Positions 55,655 to 64,000 of a DNA stretch of 64,000 nt are shown one piece after another (the first letter of the stretch is position 1; each line of letters begins with the position of its first letter). Below the pieces are notes generated by a model. The model saw only the letters and a list, made by a program, of their open reading frames with translations, was not told the origin of the DNA and ran no database searches. This stretch comes from Furfurilactobacillus milii (GTDB taxonomy: Bacteria > Bacillota > Bacilli > Lactobacillales > Lactobacillaceae): contig NZ_JAIWJF010000008.1 in NCBI RefSeq assembly GCF_021654115.1, positions 62,001 through 126,000 of the forward strand. The letters are read 5' to 3'. Made by a program: the position numbers and the translations under genes.

Positions 55655-56218
55655 GTGAACAACGAATCTCTGAAAACGCTACTCGATGACCATATTGGTC
55701 AAATTTTTGCGACACCTGATCAGATTGAGGTGATGGTGTCTGCTGTTGCTAAACAGATCAGTGAAAAAAATAAGGCAACAAATCCACTACTTATCGGTGT
55801 GATGAAAGGCGCTGCTCAGTGGACAATTGCTGTCAGTCAACGGTTGTCGATTCCCTCTGATCTCGATTTTGTCTCTGTCACTAGCTATACTGGCGAACAG
55901 CAGAGCGAGCCAGTAATGCTTCAGGAGCCGACCATTTCGATCACGGGTCGTCATATCATTTTATTGGACGAAATTATTGATACGGGCAATACCTTGTTTT
56001 TTCTAAAACGTTGGTTATTGGCTCAAGGTGCTAAAAGTGTTGAGATAGCAGTTATGGCTGACAAACCAATGACACGCGTGGCGCCAGTTCACATTGATTA
56101 TCTTGGCCTGACGGTTCCTAACGTGTGGTTGGTCGGTTTTGGCATGGATTTAAACGGAGCATACCGTAATCTGCCGGCAATAGCCGAGTATGTTAAAAAT
56201 CCAGTTTCGAAGCGTTAG
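55655..56218 (+). CDS. hpt: Hypoxanthine phosphoribosyltransferase
   Basis: A 187-residue salvage enzyme converting hypoxanthine or guanine to IMP or GMP. The PRPP-binding motif ILLDEIIDTGNT is at about 102-113, LLIGVMKGA forms the diphosphate loop, and DFVSVTSYTG the flexible loop. GTG 55655 with AGGAAGG upstream gives the family-typical length. A frame from 55562 adds residues with no match and no ribosome binding site. This lone copy lies away from ftsH/tilS, the usual neighbours of hpt. Confidence 0.9.
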   Translation: MNNESLKTLLDDHIGQIFATPDQIEVMVSAVAKQISEKNKATNPLLIGVMKGAAQWTIAVSQRLSIPSDLDFVSVTSYTGEQQSEPVMLQEPTISITGRHIILLDEIIDTGNTLFFLKRWLLAQGAKSVEIAVMADKPMTRVAPVHIDYLGLTVPNVWLVGFGMDLNGAYRNLPAIAEYVKNPVSKR

Positions 56219-56309
56219 CTTGTGGTTTTATTGCGCTTTTGATTGGATGTTATTATTAATATTATGTTTTATATAGTAGAAACACACCAGAAAGTGGGTT
56301 AGCAAAACA

Positions 56310-57209
56310 TTGAAATTTAGTTGGCGTTCAACCGCAACTTATGTCAGCGTCAAACAATTTTTGTTTGCACAAGGAATCAGCCATAATTTATGGACTCGTC
56401 AGCGGCATCTTGGGGGCAAGATAACGGTGAATCAGCAAACCACTCAGCCGGATCATGCAGTTGCAATTGGTGATGTTGTCACGTTGTCGTTGCCCAACGA
56501 ACCTAGTGATGGAAATATTGCTGTCGATGAGGAACCAATCGATGTTTTGATGGCCGATGAAAATTGGCTGGTAGTTAATAAAAATGCAGGTGTTAACGCT
56601 GTTCCTGGACCGAGCGATCAGCAAACAACGATGGTCAATCGCATCAAAGGGTGGCTCGTGGCAAATAATGCTGATAATTTAGTGCCACATTTAATCACTC
56701 GTCTAGATCGCGATACAAGTGGCATCATGCTGGTGGCACGCAATGGCATTGTTCAGGGAATGATTGCCCCTCAAGTAGATCAGCACACAATGCGAAAAAC
56801 GTACCTCGCACTGGTAGAGGGTAGATTTGAGAACGATCACGGTGTTATTGACAGTCCAATTGGGCGAGTGGATGGACAGGTTGCTAGGGCGATAACTTCA
56901 AACGGACAATCTGCAATTACTGAATATAAAGTGCTAGAACAGTTTGAAAATATCGCATTAGTTGAATTAAATTTAAAAACAGGTCGGACTCACCAGATTA
57001 GAGTGCACATGCAAAGTATTGGTCATCCGCTACTCGGTGATCGTTTATATGGCGGGTCGCTTAGGTTAATGCAACGACAGGCATTGCATGCATGGCAATT
57101 ATCATTTACAGACCCTGTCACTCAACAGCGACAGACCTACACTGCGCCATTACCTGAGGACATGCAGGCGGTGGTAAATCATTTGCGTGATTCGAAACCG
57201 GTGGAATAA
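56310..57209 (+). CDS. RluA-family pseudouridine synthase
   Basis: A 299-residue rRNA/tRNA pseudouridine synthase. An S4-like N-terminal region (about 15-70, KQFLFAQGIS and GGKITVNQQ) precedes the catalytic domain. TRLDRDTSGIMLVARN holds the catalytic Asp (about 133); the usual His before RLD is Thr. GRTHQIRVHM and GDRLYGG are conserved. The start is TTG 56310 with a weak ribosome binding site. The RluD-like branch is likely. Confidence 0.92.
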   Translation: MKFSWRSTATYVSVKQFLFAQGISHNLWTRQRHLGGKITVNQQTTQPDHAVAIGDVVTLSLPNEPSDGNIAVDEEPIDVLMADENWLVVNKNAGVNAVPGPSDQQTTMVNRIKGWLVANNADNLVPHLITRLDRDTSGIMLVARNGIVQGMIAPQVDQHTMRKTYLALVEGRFENDHGVIDSPIGRVDGQVARAITSNGQSAITEYKVLEQFENIALVELNLKTGRTHQIRVHMQSIGHPLLGDRLYGGSLRLMQRQALHAWQLSFTDPVTQQRQTYTAPLPEDMQAVVNHLRDSKPVE

Positions 57210-57227
57210 GCATTTTTAAGTGCTTTC

Positions 57228-57236
57228 TGGTATAAT
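57228..57236 (+). promoter_or_regulatory. Extended -10 promoter of yqeG operon
   Basis: TGGTATAAT with consensus TATAAT (57231-57236); the -35 is weak. Confidence 0.5.
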
Positions 57237-57284
57237 GATTTAGATAATTTTGTGCTAAAAATAGTCGGAAGCAAGGAGTTTTAA

Positions 57285-57812
57285 ATGATCGCCAACTTCA
57301 AACCAACTTGGATGATTTCAGCAATATATAATGTTTCGCCTGAACAATTAAAGGCGGCAGGAATTCGTGTTATTTTGACAGACTTAGATAATACGCTGAT
57401 TGCTTGGAATAATCCGGATGGAACGCCGCAGTTACGGCGGTGGATCCAAACGATGCATGCGAATGATATTCGCATTGTAGTCGTTTCAAATAACAGTGCT
57501 GCGCGTGTGTCACGAGCAGTCACGCCATTAGGACTTGAATTCGTTTCACGTTCACTAAAACCATTAACGCGCGGTATTCGTCAAGCACAACGGCGGCTCT
57601 CATTAAGTAATAGCGAAGTTGTGATGGTTGGTGATCAGTTGATGACAGACATGTGGGCGGCAAATAACGCGCATGTGCGTAGTATTTTAGTGAAGCCGTT
57701 GATCGAAACGGACAAGTGGGATACACGGATTAACCGCTTTTTTGAGCGTTTTGTGATGCAACGGTTACGCCGTGTTTATCCGACGATGACATGGCAGGAG
57801 GACTTACGATGA
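57285..57812 (+). CDS. yqeG: YqeG family HAD-type phosphatase
   Basis: A 175-residue HAD IIIA hydrolase. Motif I LTDLDNTLIAW carries the nucleophile and acid Asp, motif II VVSNNS, and motif III MVGDQLMTDMWAAN. Substrate unknown; YqeG is nearly always next to YqeH. AAGGAG precedes the ATG. The stop overlaps yqeH (ATGA). First gene of a run to about 62.9 kb. Confidence 0.95.
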   Translation: MIANFKPTWMISAIYNVSPEQLKAAGIRVILTDLDNTLIAWNNPDGTPQLRRWIQTMHANDIRIVVVSNNSAARVSRAVTPLGLEFVSRSLKPLTRGIRQAQRRLSLSNSEVVMVGDQLMTDMWAANNAHVRSILVKPLIETDKWDTRINRFFERFVMQRLRRVYPTMTWQEDLR

Positions 57813-58954
57813 GTGAAGCAGTAACGAATGAAACGTCAGAGCCACTGTATTGCATTGGCTGTGGGGCCAAGATTCAAACGACAGATTCCACTGCCGTTGG
57901 CTATACACCACAATCGGCCTTAAAAAAAGGTCTTGAAAACGGTGAATTATATTGCCAGCGTTGTTTTCGTTTGCGTCATTACAACGAAATCGTACCAGTG
58001 TCATTAACGGATGATGATTTTAGACGGTTACTAGCTCAGATTCGGGATGCTAACGCCCTAATCGTCTATGTCGTTGATATTTTTGACTTTAACGGCAGTA
58101 TGATTCCTGGATTACATCGTTTTGTTGGTGATAATCCGATCCTACTAGTTGGTAATAAAGAAGATGTTTTACCGCGTTCGCTCAAACGAAGTAAACTGAC
58201 TGATTGGGTACGTCAACAAGCTAATGCCAATGGATTGCGACCACTGGCAACCACACTGTTGAGCGCAAAGAATGGCCGCGACGTGGATGATCTGTTGACA
58301 TTGATTGATAAATATCGCGGTGATCGTGATGTTTATGTTGTGGGTGTTACCAACGTTGGTAAGTCAACATTGATTAATCAGATTTTAAAACAAAACTCTG
58401 GTGTTGCTGATCTGATCACAACCTCACGTTTCCCTGGGACGACGTTAGACAAGATTGAAATTCCACTTGGCGAAGATCATGTTTTAGTTGACACACCAGG
58501 AATTATTCATCCTGAACAGATGGCTCATTTTCTAAGTGCTGGTGCTTTAAAGTATGTTGCGCCGCAAAAGGAAATCAAGCCACGTGTTTATCAGCTACAA
58601 GGTGAACAAACGTTGTTCATGGGTGCAGTAGCGAGGTTCGATTTATTGTTTTCAACGACAGACAGTCGGACAACCGGCGTTAGTGCCTATTTTGAGAACA
58701 ATCTAATGATCCATCGAACAAAATTGGCACACGCGGATGACTTTTATCGTGATCACGCTGGTGAGATACTTACACCACCTTCCCAGGAAGAGTTGGCAGA
58801 TCTACCTGAATTGACAAGACACGAATTTCGCACAACGGAGAAAAGTGATCTCGTTATTGAAGGATTGGGCTGGATAACAGTTCCTGCCAATGTAACGATT
58901 GCTGGCTGGGCGCCAAAAGGCGTCAACGTCTTGCTAAGACGCGCAATGATTTAA
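57809..58954 (+). CDS. yqeH: Ribosome biogenesis GTPase YqeH
   Basis: A 381-residue circularly permuted GTPase for 30S assembly. The N-terminal zinc finger has CIGCGAKIQ and YCQRCFRLRHYN. G-motif order is permuted: NKED (G4) first, then GVTNVGKSTLIN (G1) and DTPG (G3). A C-terminal RNA-binding region follows. ATG 57809 has CAGGAGG upstream, while 57791 would include that site. Confidence 0.96.
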   Translation: MSEAVTNETSEPLYCIGCGAKIQTTDSTAVGYTPQSALKKGLENGELYCQRCFRLRHYNEIVPVSLTDDDFRRLLAQIRDANALIVYVVDIFDFNGSMIPGLHRFVGDNPILLVGNKEDVLPRSLKRSKLTDWVRQQANANGLRPLATTLLSAKNGRDVDDLLTLIDKYRGDRDVYVVGVTNVGKSTLINQILKQNSGVADLITTSRFPGTTLDKIEIPLGEDHVLVDTPGIIHPEQMAHFLSAGALKYVAPQKEIKPRVYQLQGEQTLFMGAVARFDLLFSTTDSRTTGVSAYFENNLMIHRTKLAHADDFYRDHAGEILTPPSQEELADLPELTRHEFRTTEKSDLVIEGLGWITVPANVTIAGWAPKGVNVLLRRAMI

Positions 58955-58971
58955 AACGGGAGAGACATTAT

Positions 58972-59286
58972 ATGGATTTAAAGGGTAAACAAAAACATTT
59001 TTTACGTTCTGAAGCACACTCACTACGTCCACTGTTTTCAGTGGGAAAGAACGGTTTGACAGCAACGTGGTTAGACCAATTAACTGGTGCCTTGGAGAAA
59101 CGTGAACTGATAAAGGTGAACTTGTTACAAAGTGCAGATGCAACCGTCGCAGAGGCAAAGACCTTTATTGAAAAAAATCCGCGGATTACTGTGGTCCAAA
59201 CAATAGGTCATACGCTGGTATTGTTTATGACTGCAACGGATCCAGATAATCAACGGTTATCTAAAAAGGTTGCAGCATTGGTTTAG
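58972..59286 (+). CDS. yhbY: Ribosome assembly RNA-binding protein YhbY/YqeI
   Basis: A 104-residue CRS1-YhbY (CRM) domain protein. LKGKQKHFLRSEAHSLRPLFSVGKNGL is the conserved start with the GxxG-like SVGKNG loop, and AKTFIEKNPRITVVQTIGHTLVLF ends the domain. It binds pre-50S or rRNA. It lies 17 bases after yqeH. Confidence 0.95.
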   Translation: MDLKGKQKHFLRSEAHSLRPLFSVGKNGLTATWLDQLTGALEKRELIKVNLLQSADATVAEAKTFIEKNPRITVVQTIGHTLVLFMTATDPDNQRLSKKVAALV

Positions 59287-59323
59287 TGTTAGGGTAAACA
59301 CGTGAAATAAGTAGGGATAGACA

Positions 59324-59965
59324 ATGATTACATCGACGTTAACGACTAAACAAACGGGCACTCAAGTGATGACAGAAATGGTCACAGAAATGCCTAAACA
59401 ACGGGTAGGCATTTTGGGTGGGACTTTTAATCCGCCACACTTAGGTCATCTTATTATTGCGGATCAAGTGGGTAAGCAATTGGGATTAAATAAGGTTCTT
59501 TTTATGCCCAACGCTCAGCCTCCGCATATTGATCCTAAACTTGCAATTGATCCTTTGCTACGTGCAAGAATGGTTCGTCGTGCTATTTTCGGAAACCCAT
59601 TGTTTGACTTAGAGATGAGTGAAATTCAACGTGGCGGCAAAAGCTACACGTATGACACGATGGTGGATCTGAAGACGCGTCATCCTAAAACTGAGTATTA
59701 CTTTATTATTGGTGGGGATGAAGTGGCCTATCTGCCGAAATGGCATCGTATCGACGAGTTGGCAAAAATAGTAACGTTTGTTGGTGTTGGTCGAGCTGGC
59801 TATAAGAAACAAACGCCATATCCAGTTATTTGGGTCGATGTGCCGACAATTGACATCAGCAGTTCAATGATTCGTGATCGTGTCAAACGCAGGCAATCGA
59901 TTCACTACTTAGTTCCAGAGGCAGTTGAAGCATACATTAAGGAGCATCAGTTGTATCATGAGTAA
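59324..59965 (+). CDS. nadD: Nicotinate-nucleotide adenylyltransferase
   Basis: A 213-residue enzyme making deamido-NAD. GGTFNPPHLGH holds the HxGH nucleotidyl-transfer motif, and ISSSMIRDRVKR the C-terminal ISSTxIR motif. About 27 residues precede the catalytic strand, a usual extension in lactobacilli, so ATG 59324 (TAGGGA upstream) is kept. ATG 59369 is an alternative. It overlaps yqeK by eight bases. Confidence 0.96.
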   Translation: MITSTLTTKQTGTQVMTEMVTEMPKQRVGILGGTFNPPHLGHLIIADQVGKQLGLNKVLFMPNAQPPHIDPKLAIDPLLRARMVRRAIFGNPLFDLEMSEIQRGGKSYTYDTMVDLKTRHPKTEYYFIIGGDEVAYLPKWHRIDELAKIVTFVGVGRAGYKKQTPYPVIWVDVPTIDISSSMIRDRVKRRQSIHYLVPEAVEAYIKEHQLYHE

Positions 59966-60575
59966 GACAATGCGTTATCAGCAGCATCTTTATAACGGCA
60001 CACGTGATGAACTGGTTGAAGCAGTTCATCAACAGTTGCGTGACAAACGGTTCAATCATTGTTTGCGCGTAGAACAGACTGCGATTCAGTTGGCTGAAGA
60101 AAATGGTGTTGATTTGGAAAAGGCTAGTATTGCTGGCCTGGTCCATGATTATGCTAAAGAGCGTAGCGATGAAGCGTTCATCGGGATGATTAAAAAACAT
60201 CAAATGGATCCGGATTTACTGAACTGGGGCAATGCCGTTTGGCATGGTATTGTGGGCGCAGAATTTATTCATGATGAGCTCGGTATTGATGATGAAGATA
60301 TCTTAAATGCTGTCCGTTATCACACCACGGGCGCTGTGGAAATGTCTCCGTTGGCGCAAGTTGTTTATATGGCGGATTACATTGAGCCCGAGCGTAATTT
60401 TGATGGCGTCGATGAGGCTAGACAGATAACCCACAAAGATTTGCGTGCTGGTGTTGCTTTTCAGACGAAGCACACAATGCTGTATTTAGCTGAAAAGAAT
60501 GCGCCGATTTATCCGGCAACCTTATTAACGTTTAATCGTTGGGTCGCTCAGAAGCAAATGAAATATAACTATTAA
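59958..60575 (+). CDS. yqeK: HD-domain Ap4A hydrolase YqeK
   Basis: A 205-residue HD protein that symmetrically cleaves diadenosine tetraphosphate. HCLRVEQTAIQLAEENG and GLVHDYAKE provide the metal-binding His and HD, followed by AVWHGIVGAEF and VRYHTTG. ATG 59958 overlaps the nadD stop. Standard nadD-yqeK-rsfS order. Confidence 0.95.
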   Translation: MSKTMRYQQHLYNGTRDELVEAVHQQLRDKRFNHCLRVEQTAIQLAEENGVDLEKASIAGLVHDYAKERSDEAFIGMIKKHQMDPDLLNWGNAVWHGIVGAEFIHDELGIDDEDILNAVRYHTTGAVEMSPLAQVVYMADYIEPERNFDGVDEARQITHKDLRAGVAFQTKHTMLYLAEKNAPIYPATLLTFNRWVAQKQMKYNY

Positions 60576-60601
60576 TCAATTAAGTGAAATGAGGAACTAT
60601 T

Positions 60602-60964
60602 TTGGATAGTAAACAAATGTTGGAAGTGGCTGTTAAGGCCGGAGATGCTAAACGTGCTGAGGATATCGTGGCGTTAGATGTTGAGCAGGTTAGCTTAGTG
60701 GCAGATTATTTTGCCATTATGAATGGTGGTTCTAAGCGTCAAGTTCAGGCGATTACTCAGGCTATTTTGGATGCTGAAGGCGAGGCTGGTGTGACGGTTC
60801 GCCGTGTTGAGGGTAAAGCAGAAGGCACTTGGGTTCTGCTAGATTTCGGTGACATTGTTGTTCACATTTTCCAAGAAGAACAGCGTCATTACTATGATTT
60901 AGAAAAATTATGGTCAGATGCGCCGATGGTTAACCTAACAGATTGGTTGGGCGAAACAGCATGA
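60602..60964 (+). CDS. rsfS: Ribosome silencing factor RsfS
   Basis: A 120-residue protein that binds L14 and blocks subunit joining in starvation. DAKRAEDIVALDVEQVSLVADYFAIMNGGSKRQVQAI and WVLLDFGDIVVHIFQEEQRHYYDLEKLW are signatures. The start is TTG 60602 with GAGGA six bases upstream; ATG 60617 is less likely. The stop overlaps the next ATG. Confidence 0.95.
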   Translation: MDSKQMLEVAVKAGDAKRAEDIVALDVEQVSLVADYFAIMNGGSKRQVQAITQAILDAEGEAGVTVRRVEGKAEGTWVLLDFGDIVVHIFQEEQRHYYDLEKLWSDAPMVNLTDWLGETA

Positions 60965-61701
60965 TTTACGGACAGTTTGCCGATTTTTATGATGAACTGT
61001 TTGACCCAGCTATGTATGACTCATGGCTGGGTTTTGTGCGTTCTCGAGGAGTCACGAAGGCTGATAGTGTGCTGGACTTAGCGTGCGGTACTGGGCGATT
61101 AGCGATTAAGATGATTCAATCAGGATACCAAGTGACCGGCCTGGATCTAGCACCAGAAATGTTGAGTATTGCCGCAAGCAAGGCTCAGACAGCCGGTGTT
61201 GAATTGCCATTGATTCAGGGTGATATGACTGCATTAGGCGATCTTGAAATGTATAACACAATTACTTGCTTTGACGATTCTCTTTGCTATTTACCCAATG
61301 AAAATGAGATGGCGGAGGCGTTTCGCGAGGCCGTTGCACATTTGACTGCCAATGGTCATTATCTTTTTGACGTCATTACACCGCATCAAACAGATGACGT
61401 CTATCCCGGATATATGTACAATTTTCACGATGATCATCGTGCGTTCATGTGGACTAGTTATGAAGGCGATGCCGAACATCAGGTTGAGCACGATTTGAAC
61501 TTTTTTATTTGGAATGAATCAATTAAGGGTTATGACCATCACGCTGAACTGCATGTGGAAAGAACGTATCCACTGGCAACATATCAACGATTATTGACGC
61601 AGGCAGGCTTTAATCAAGTTCAGGTGTTTGCCGACTTTGGTAAAGCTGGACCGGAGGCAGACACAACGCGTTGGTTCTTTGACTGTCGACGGGAAGGATG
61701 A
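60961..61701 (+). CDS. Class I SAM-dependent methyltransferase
   Basis: A 246-residue methyltransferase of the YqeM-like group that follows rsfS in Firmicutes. YGQFADFYDELFD starts the protein, VLDLACGTGRLAIKM is the SAM loop, and TCFDDSLCYL the post-core segment. Substrate unknown. ATG 60961 overlaps the rsfS stop (ATGA). The ribosome binding site is weak, consistent with coupling. Confidence 0.9.
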   Translation: MIYGQFADFYDELFDPAMYDSWLGFVRSRGVTKADSVLDLACGTGRLAIKMIQSGYQVTGLDLAPEMLSIAASKAQTAGVELPLIQGDMTALGDLEMYNTITCFDDSLCYLPNENEMAEAFREAVAHLTANGHYLFDVITPHQTDDVYPGYMYNFHDDHRAFMWTSYEGDAEHQVEHDLNFFIWNESIKGYDHHAELHVERTYPLATYQRLLTQAGFNQVQVFADFGKAGPEADTTRWFFDCRREG

Positions 61702-61705
61702 CATT

Positions 61706-62854
61706 ATGCAGGCAGTAGGTGTTGTGGCGGAGTATAATCCATTTCATAACGGTCATCGATACCATTTGCAGCAAGCACGAGCGGTTACAGGTGCTGACGT
61801 CGTTATCGCTGTCATGAGCGGCAATTTCGTTCAACGTGGTGAAGCAGCCATATTCAATAAGTGGCAGCGAGCGTCAGAGGCACTTCACAATGGGGCTGAT
61901 CTCGTAGTAGAGTTGCCATTTCACTGGGCCGTTCAGCCGGCTCACTTGTTTGCACAAGGGGCCTTGTCATTGTTATCTGCCATGCAAGTATCGACGCTGG
62001 TTTTTGGCGCCGAACATGAGCAAACGGACTTTGCAGCGTTGGCTCATGCGACAGTCAATGATTCGCAGGCGTTTAAGACGTTTAATGAAACCTATGCCAC
62101 TTTATTTAACGCGCAATTAGAGTCACAAACCGGATTTCGTTTGGACCAACCCAACGATATTCTTGGCTATGGTTACGCCGTTGCGAACGCAAAGTTGTCG
62201 TCACCGTTGAAGTTGATGCCGGTGGCAAGGGTTGGCAGTGAGTACCATGATGACCAAATGAATCCACGGGGCTATTCGAGTGCAACTGCCATCAGACAGA
62301 CCGTTCTCGGTCATCAGCGCGGTGTTAATGTGGCGGCGAATGTGCCAGCTGAGACGTTTGCTGATATTCGCCATTTGACGCCACTGAAGGGGTGGTCACC
62401 CAAGATGTGGGCGTTGTTACGGCATACTCTATTGATGATGCCAATGGCGTCTTTACACCAAATTTATCAGATGTCTGAAGGCTTAGATTATCGTTTGAAA
62501 GAAGCTGCAGAAACGCAGTCACACTGGGATGATTTCTTAGCCGCTATTAAGACAAAACGATATACGTATTCACGATTACAACGGGTTTGCTTGTATGCTT
62601 TAGTTCACGCGCTTGATAACGAAATGACACCCGGTCAAACAGATTACTTGCGGTTACTTGGTTTTACATCAGCTGGTCAACAGTACTTAAACGCACATAA
62701 AAAAACGTTTGGACTACCCGTCGTAACTAGGTTTGACCAGAACTTAAAAAAAACGACGTTAAATTTAGACTATCGTGCCGGCATGCTATACGAAATGTTA
62801 ACGGGGCAGTCACAGGACTTTCGTCATGACCCGATCCGAATAGGCACCAAATAG
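61706..62854 (+). CDS. tmcAL: tRNA(Met) cytidine acetate ligase TmcAL
   Basis: A 382-residue nucleotidyltransferase-fold enzyme (formerly YlbM) that makes N4-acetylcytidine at the wobble base of elongator tRNA-Met from acetate and ATP. GVVAEYNPFHNGHRYHL holds the HxGH-like motif, and MSGNFVQRGEAAI and FHWAVQPAHLFAQGAL are typical. ATG 61706 follows GGAAGGATG, four bases after the methyltransferase stop. Confidence 0.95.
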   Translation: MQAVGVVAEYNPFHNGHRYHLQQARAVTGADVVIAVMSGNFVQRGEAAIFNKWQRASEALHNGADLVVELPFHWAVQPAHLFAQGALSLLSAMQVSTLVFGAEHEQTDFAALAHATVNDSQAFKTFNETYATLFNAQLESQTGFRLDQPNDILGYGYAVANAKLSSPLKLMPVARVGSEYHDDQMNPRGYSSATAIRQTVLGHQRGVNVAANVPAETFADIRHLTPLKGWSPKMWALLRHTLLMMPMASLHQIYQMSEGLDYRLKEAAETQSHWDDFLAAIKTKRYTYSRLQRVCLYALVHALDNEMTPGQTDYLRLLGFTSAGQQYLNAHKKTFGLPVVTRFDQNLKKTTLNLDYRAGMLYEMLTGQSQDFRHDPIRIGTK

Positions 62855-62881
62855 AATCATTTGGCTGTCAAGGATTTTACG

Positions 62882-62910
62882 TTGACATTGTATTAATGCG
62901 CCGGTATAAT
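62882..62910 (+). promoter_or_regulatory. Consensus sigma-A promoter of yceD-rpmF
   Basis: TTGACA (62882-62887), 17-bp spacer, TATAAT (62905-62910): a full match to the housekeeping consensus, 28 bases after the tmcAL stop. Confidence 0.95.
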
Positions 62911-62938
62911 GAAATTCGTTGCATTAGGAGGTTTATCG

Positions 62939-63490
62939 ATGAAATGGTCGCTCAAAGAGCTTGAAAAGTATCGTAATGAGCCACTGTGGATCGACGAAAC
63001 TTTAGATGTGAAAGTGAAGATGCTTGATCGGTTCGCCGATCAGGTTATCGACATCGATCCCGTTAAAGTGGTTGGAACCGTTATGGTTGATCGTGACGAT
63101 GTGCTACTAGATGTTAAGGTTAGCGGTAAAGTTATAGTGCCTTCGAGTCGTTCGTTGGCACCGGTGGATTTTCCGTTTGACTTTGACATGAACGAGATTT
63201 ACATCACGGAAGAGAGTCACTTTGATCGCTATGAGGAAAACGAAACGGTTTTACTCTTGGAGACTCAAACTGTTGACTTAGATGAGGGTGTGATTGACAA
63301 TATCATTGCCCAAATTCCTATGCAAATTCTAACTGAGTCAGAACGTAATGGTCAGGACATGCCAACTGGAAATGGTTGGGAAGTTATTTCTGAGGACGAT
63401 TACACAGCTGAACAGGAAGAAAATCAACCCATTGATCCACGTCTCGCTAAGTTAAAGGGATTGTTCCCTGATCAGGACCAAGACCGGTAG
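62939..63490 (+). CDS. yceD: YceD (DUF177) family protein, rRNA accumulation
   Basis: A 183-residue acidic protein of the DUF177 family, whose members are encoded next to rpmF and affect 23S rRNA accumulation. PVDFPFDFDMNEIYI and DLDEGVIDNIIAQIPMQI are the conserved parts. The usual C-terminal Cys pair is not present. AGGAGG (62926-62931) precedes ATG 62939; the frame from 62909 begins in the -10 box. Confidence 0.92.
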   Translation: MKWSLKELEKYRNEPLWIDETLDVKVKMLDRFADQVIDIDPVKVVGTVMVDRDDVLLDVKVSGKVIVPSSRSLAPVDFPFDFDMNEIYITEESHFDRYEENETVLLLETQTVDLDEGVIDNIIAQIPMQILTESERNGQDMPTGNGWEVISEDDYTAEQEENQPIDPRLAKLKGLFPDQDQDR

Positions 63491-63554
63491 GATGGCTTAG
63501 CAGATTTTAAAAACACATGTGTGGATAAAATCATTCAAGGAGGTGCTCGTTCAC

Positions 63555-63740
63555 ATGGCTGTACCAGCACGGAAAACATCTAAAGAAAAGAAGTTGAAGC
63601 GTCGGGGTCACATCAAATTAGCAACGCCTAATTTGGCTCCATGCCCAAACTGTGGTGAATTACGGATGTCACATCGTGTCTGCCCTAGTTGCGGATACTA
63701 CGATGGCAAGCAAGTCGTTAAGACTGCTAACAACGCTTAA
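63555..63740 (+). CDS. rpmF: 50S ribosomal protein L32
   Basis: A 61-residue basic protein with the zinc-binding CPNC and CPSC pairs. [19 protein letters not shown] is the conserved start. AAGGAGGTG lies before ATG 63555, and the longer frame from 63519 would run through it. This is the zinc-containing (C+) form of L32. Confidence 0.98.
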   Translation: MAVPARKTSKEKKLKRRGHIKLATPNLAPCPNCGELRMSHRVCPSCGYYDGKQVVKTANNA

Positions 63741-63751
63741 TTCATTATTGA

Positions 63752-63788
63752 AAACATCTGAGAGGCCTAGGCTCTCAGGTGTTTTTTT
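63752..63788 (+). terminator. Terminator after rpmF
   Basis: ACATCTGAGAG pairs with CTCTCAGGTGT, then TTTTTT. Confidence 0.9.
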
Positions 63789-63952
63789 CTCGATTTTTTA
63801 CCAATCAGTTTAAAAGACTCACTTTATGTTGAGCCACGGGGGAAGGCTGACAATACACCACCGGTTAGCTTGTTGTGTTACTGGCATTAAATATTAGTGG
63901 TGATGTGGATTTGATTCTTACCTTTGGGTCGAAAATACTGTGACAAATACGG

Positions 63953-63958
63953 TATAAT
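63953..63958 (+). promoter_or_regulatory. -10 element for gene starting at window end
   Basis: TATAAT about 36 bases before ATG 63994; the -35 is not clear. Confidence 0.45.
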
Positions 63959-63993
63959 CATTGCTTGTAATCTTTATGAACGGAGTGTGATCC

Positions 63994-64000
63994 ATGCGAA
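63994..64000 (+). CDS. Start of a gene cut by the window end
   Basis: ATG CGA at the last bases, with CGGAG about nine bases upstream and a TATAAT before that. Too little is visible to name it. Confidence 0.4.

Overview
The window is chromosomal DNA from a low-to-mid GC Gram-positive bacterium, almost certainly a member of the Lactobacillaceae. The evidence is the gene content and order (ytpR-sftA-murC, polA-mutM-coaE-nrdR-dnaB-dnaI, infC-rpmI-rplT, yqeG-yqeH-yhbY-nadD-yqeK-rsfS, csbB-yfhO), AGGAGG-type ribosome binding sites, T-box and PyrR leaders, and a type II nucleoside deoxyribosyltransferase typical of lactobacilli. No rRNA, tRNA, prophage, CRISPR array or complete insertion sequence was seen.

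Layout. 1-2.7 kb: 3' end of a VIT/CCC1 metal transporter, then an about 500-nt gene-free stretch that folds into many helices (probable large ornate noncoding RNA), then isochorismatase-like, P-loop kinase and GNAT genes. 2.8-7.7 kb: T-box controlled argS, argR, and a class A penicillin-binding protein. 7.7-13 kb: yheA-yhaO-yhaN-yhaM nuclease/ATPase cluster. 13.1-15 kb (minus): hit, a small coiled-coil gene, prsA. 15.3-18.1 kb: ecsA-ecsB-trmB. 18.1-20.7 kb: a MITE-like repeat, an orphan PTS EIIC gene and an alpha/beta hydrolase. 20.8-28.4 kb: small exported protein, ytpR-sftA-murC, MFS efflux, BI-1 protein. 28.6-35.8 kb: polA, mutM, coaE, nrdR, dnaB, dnaI, then a second inverted copy of the repeat. 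36-40 kb: purine permease with a PurBox, T-box controlled thrS. 40.2-43.4 kb: orphan ABC exporter and PyrR-attenuated uracil permease. 43.4-47.7 kb: infC-rpmI-rplT under an L20-type leader, guaB without CBS domains, guaA. 48-56 kb: small proteins, nucleoside deoxyribosyltransferase, DUF1275 protein, csbB-yfhO, OsmC/Ohr. 55.6-64 kb: HPRT, RluA, then the long ribosome-assembly/housekeeping run yqeG to rpmF.

Functional themes. Purine and pyrimidine supply is recurrent (pbuG, uraA, guaB, guaA, hpt, ndt) and is controlled by PurR-like and PyrR-like sites. Translation genes use RNA-level control (argS and thrS T-boxes, L20 leader, ATA-initiated infC). Replication and repair genes form one block. 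Envelope genes (PBP, PrsA, Ecs, murC, csbB-yfhO) are scattered.

Most noteworthy: the structured RNA at about 620-1125; a 157-bp terminal-inverted-repeat element present twice in opposite orientation; a MutM zinc finger whose fourth cysteine is glutamate; a CBS-less IMP dehydrogenase; and a yfhO gene whose only good ribosome binding site points to an ATT codon.
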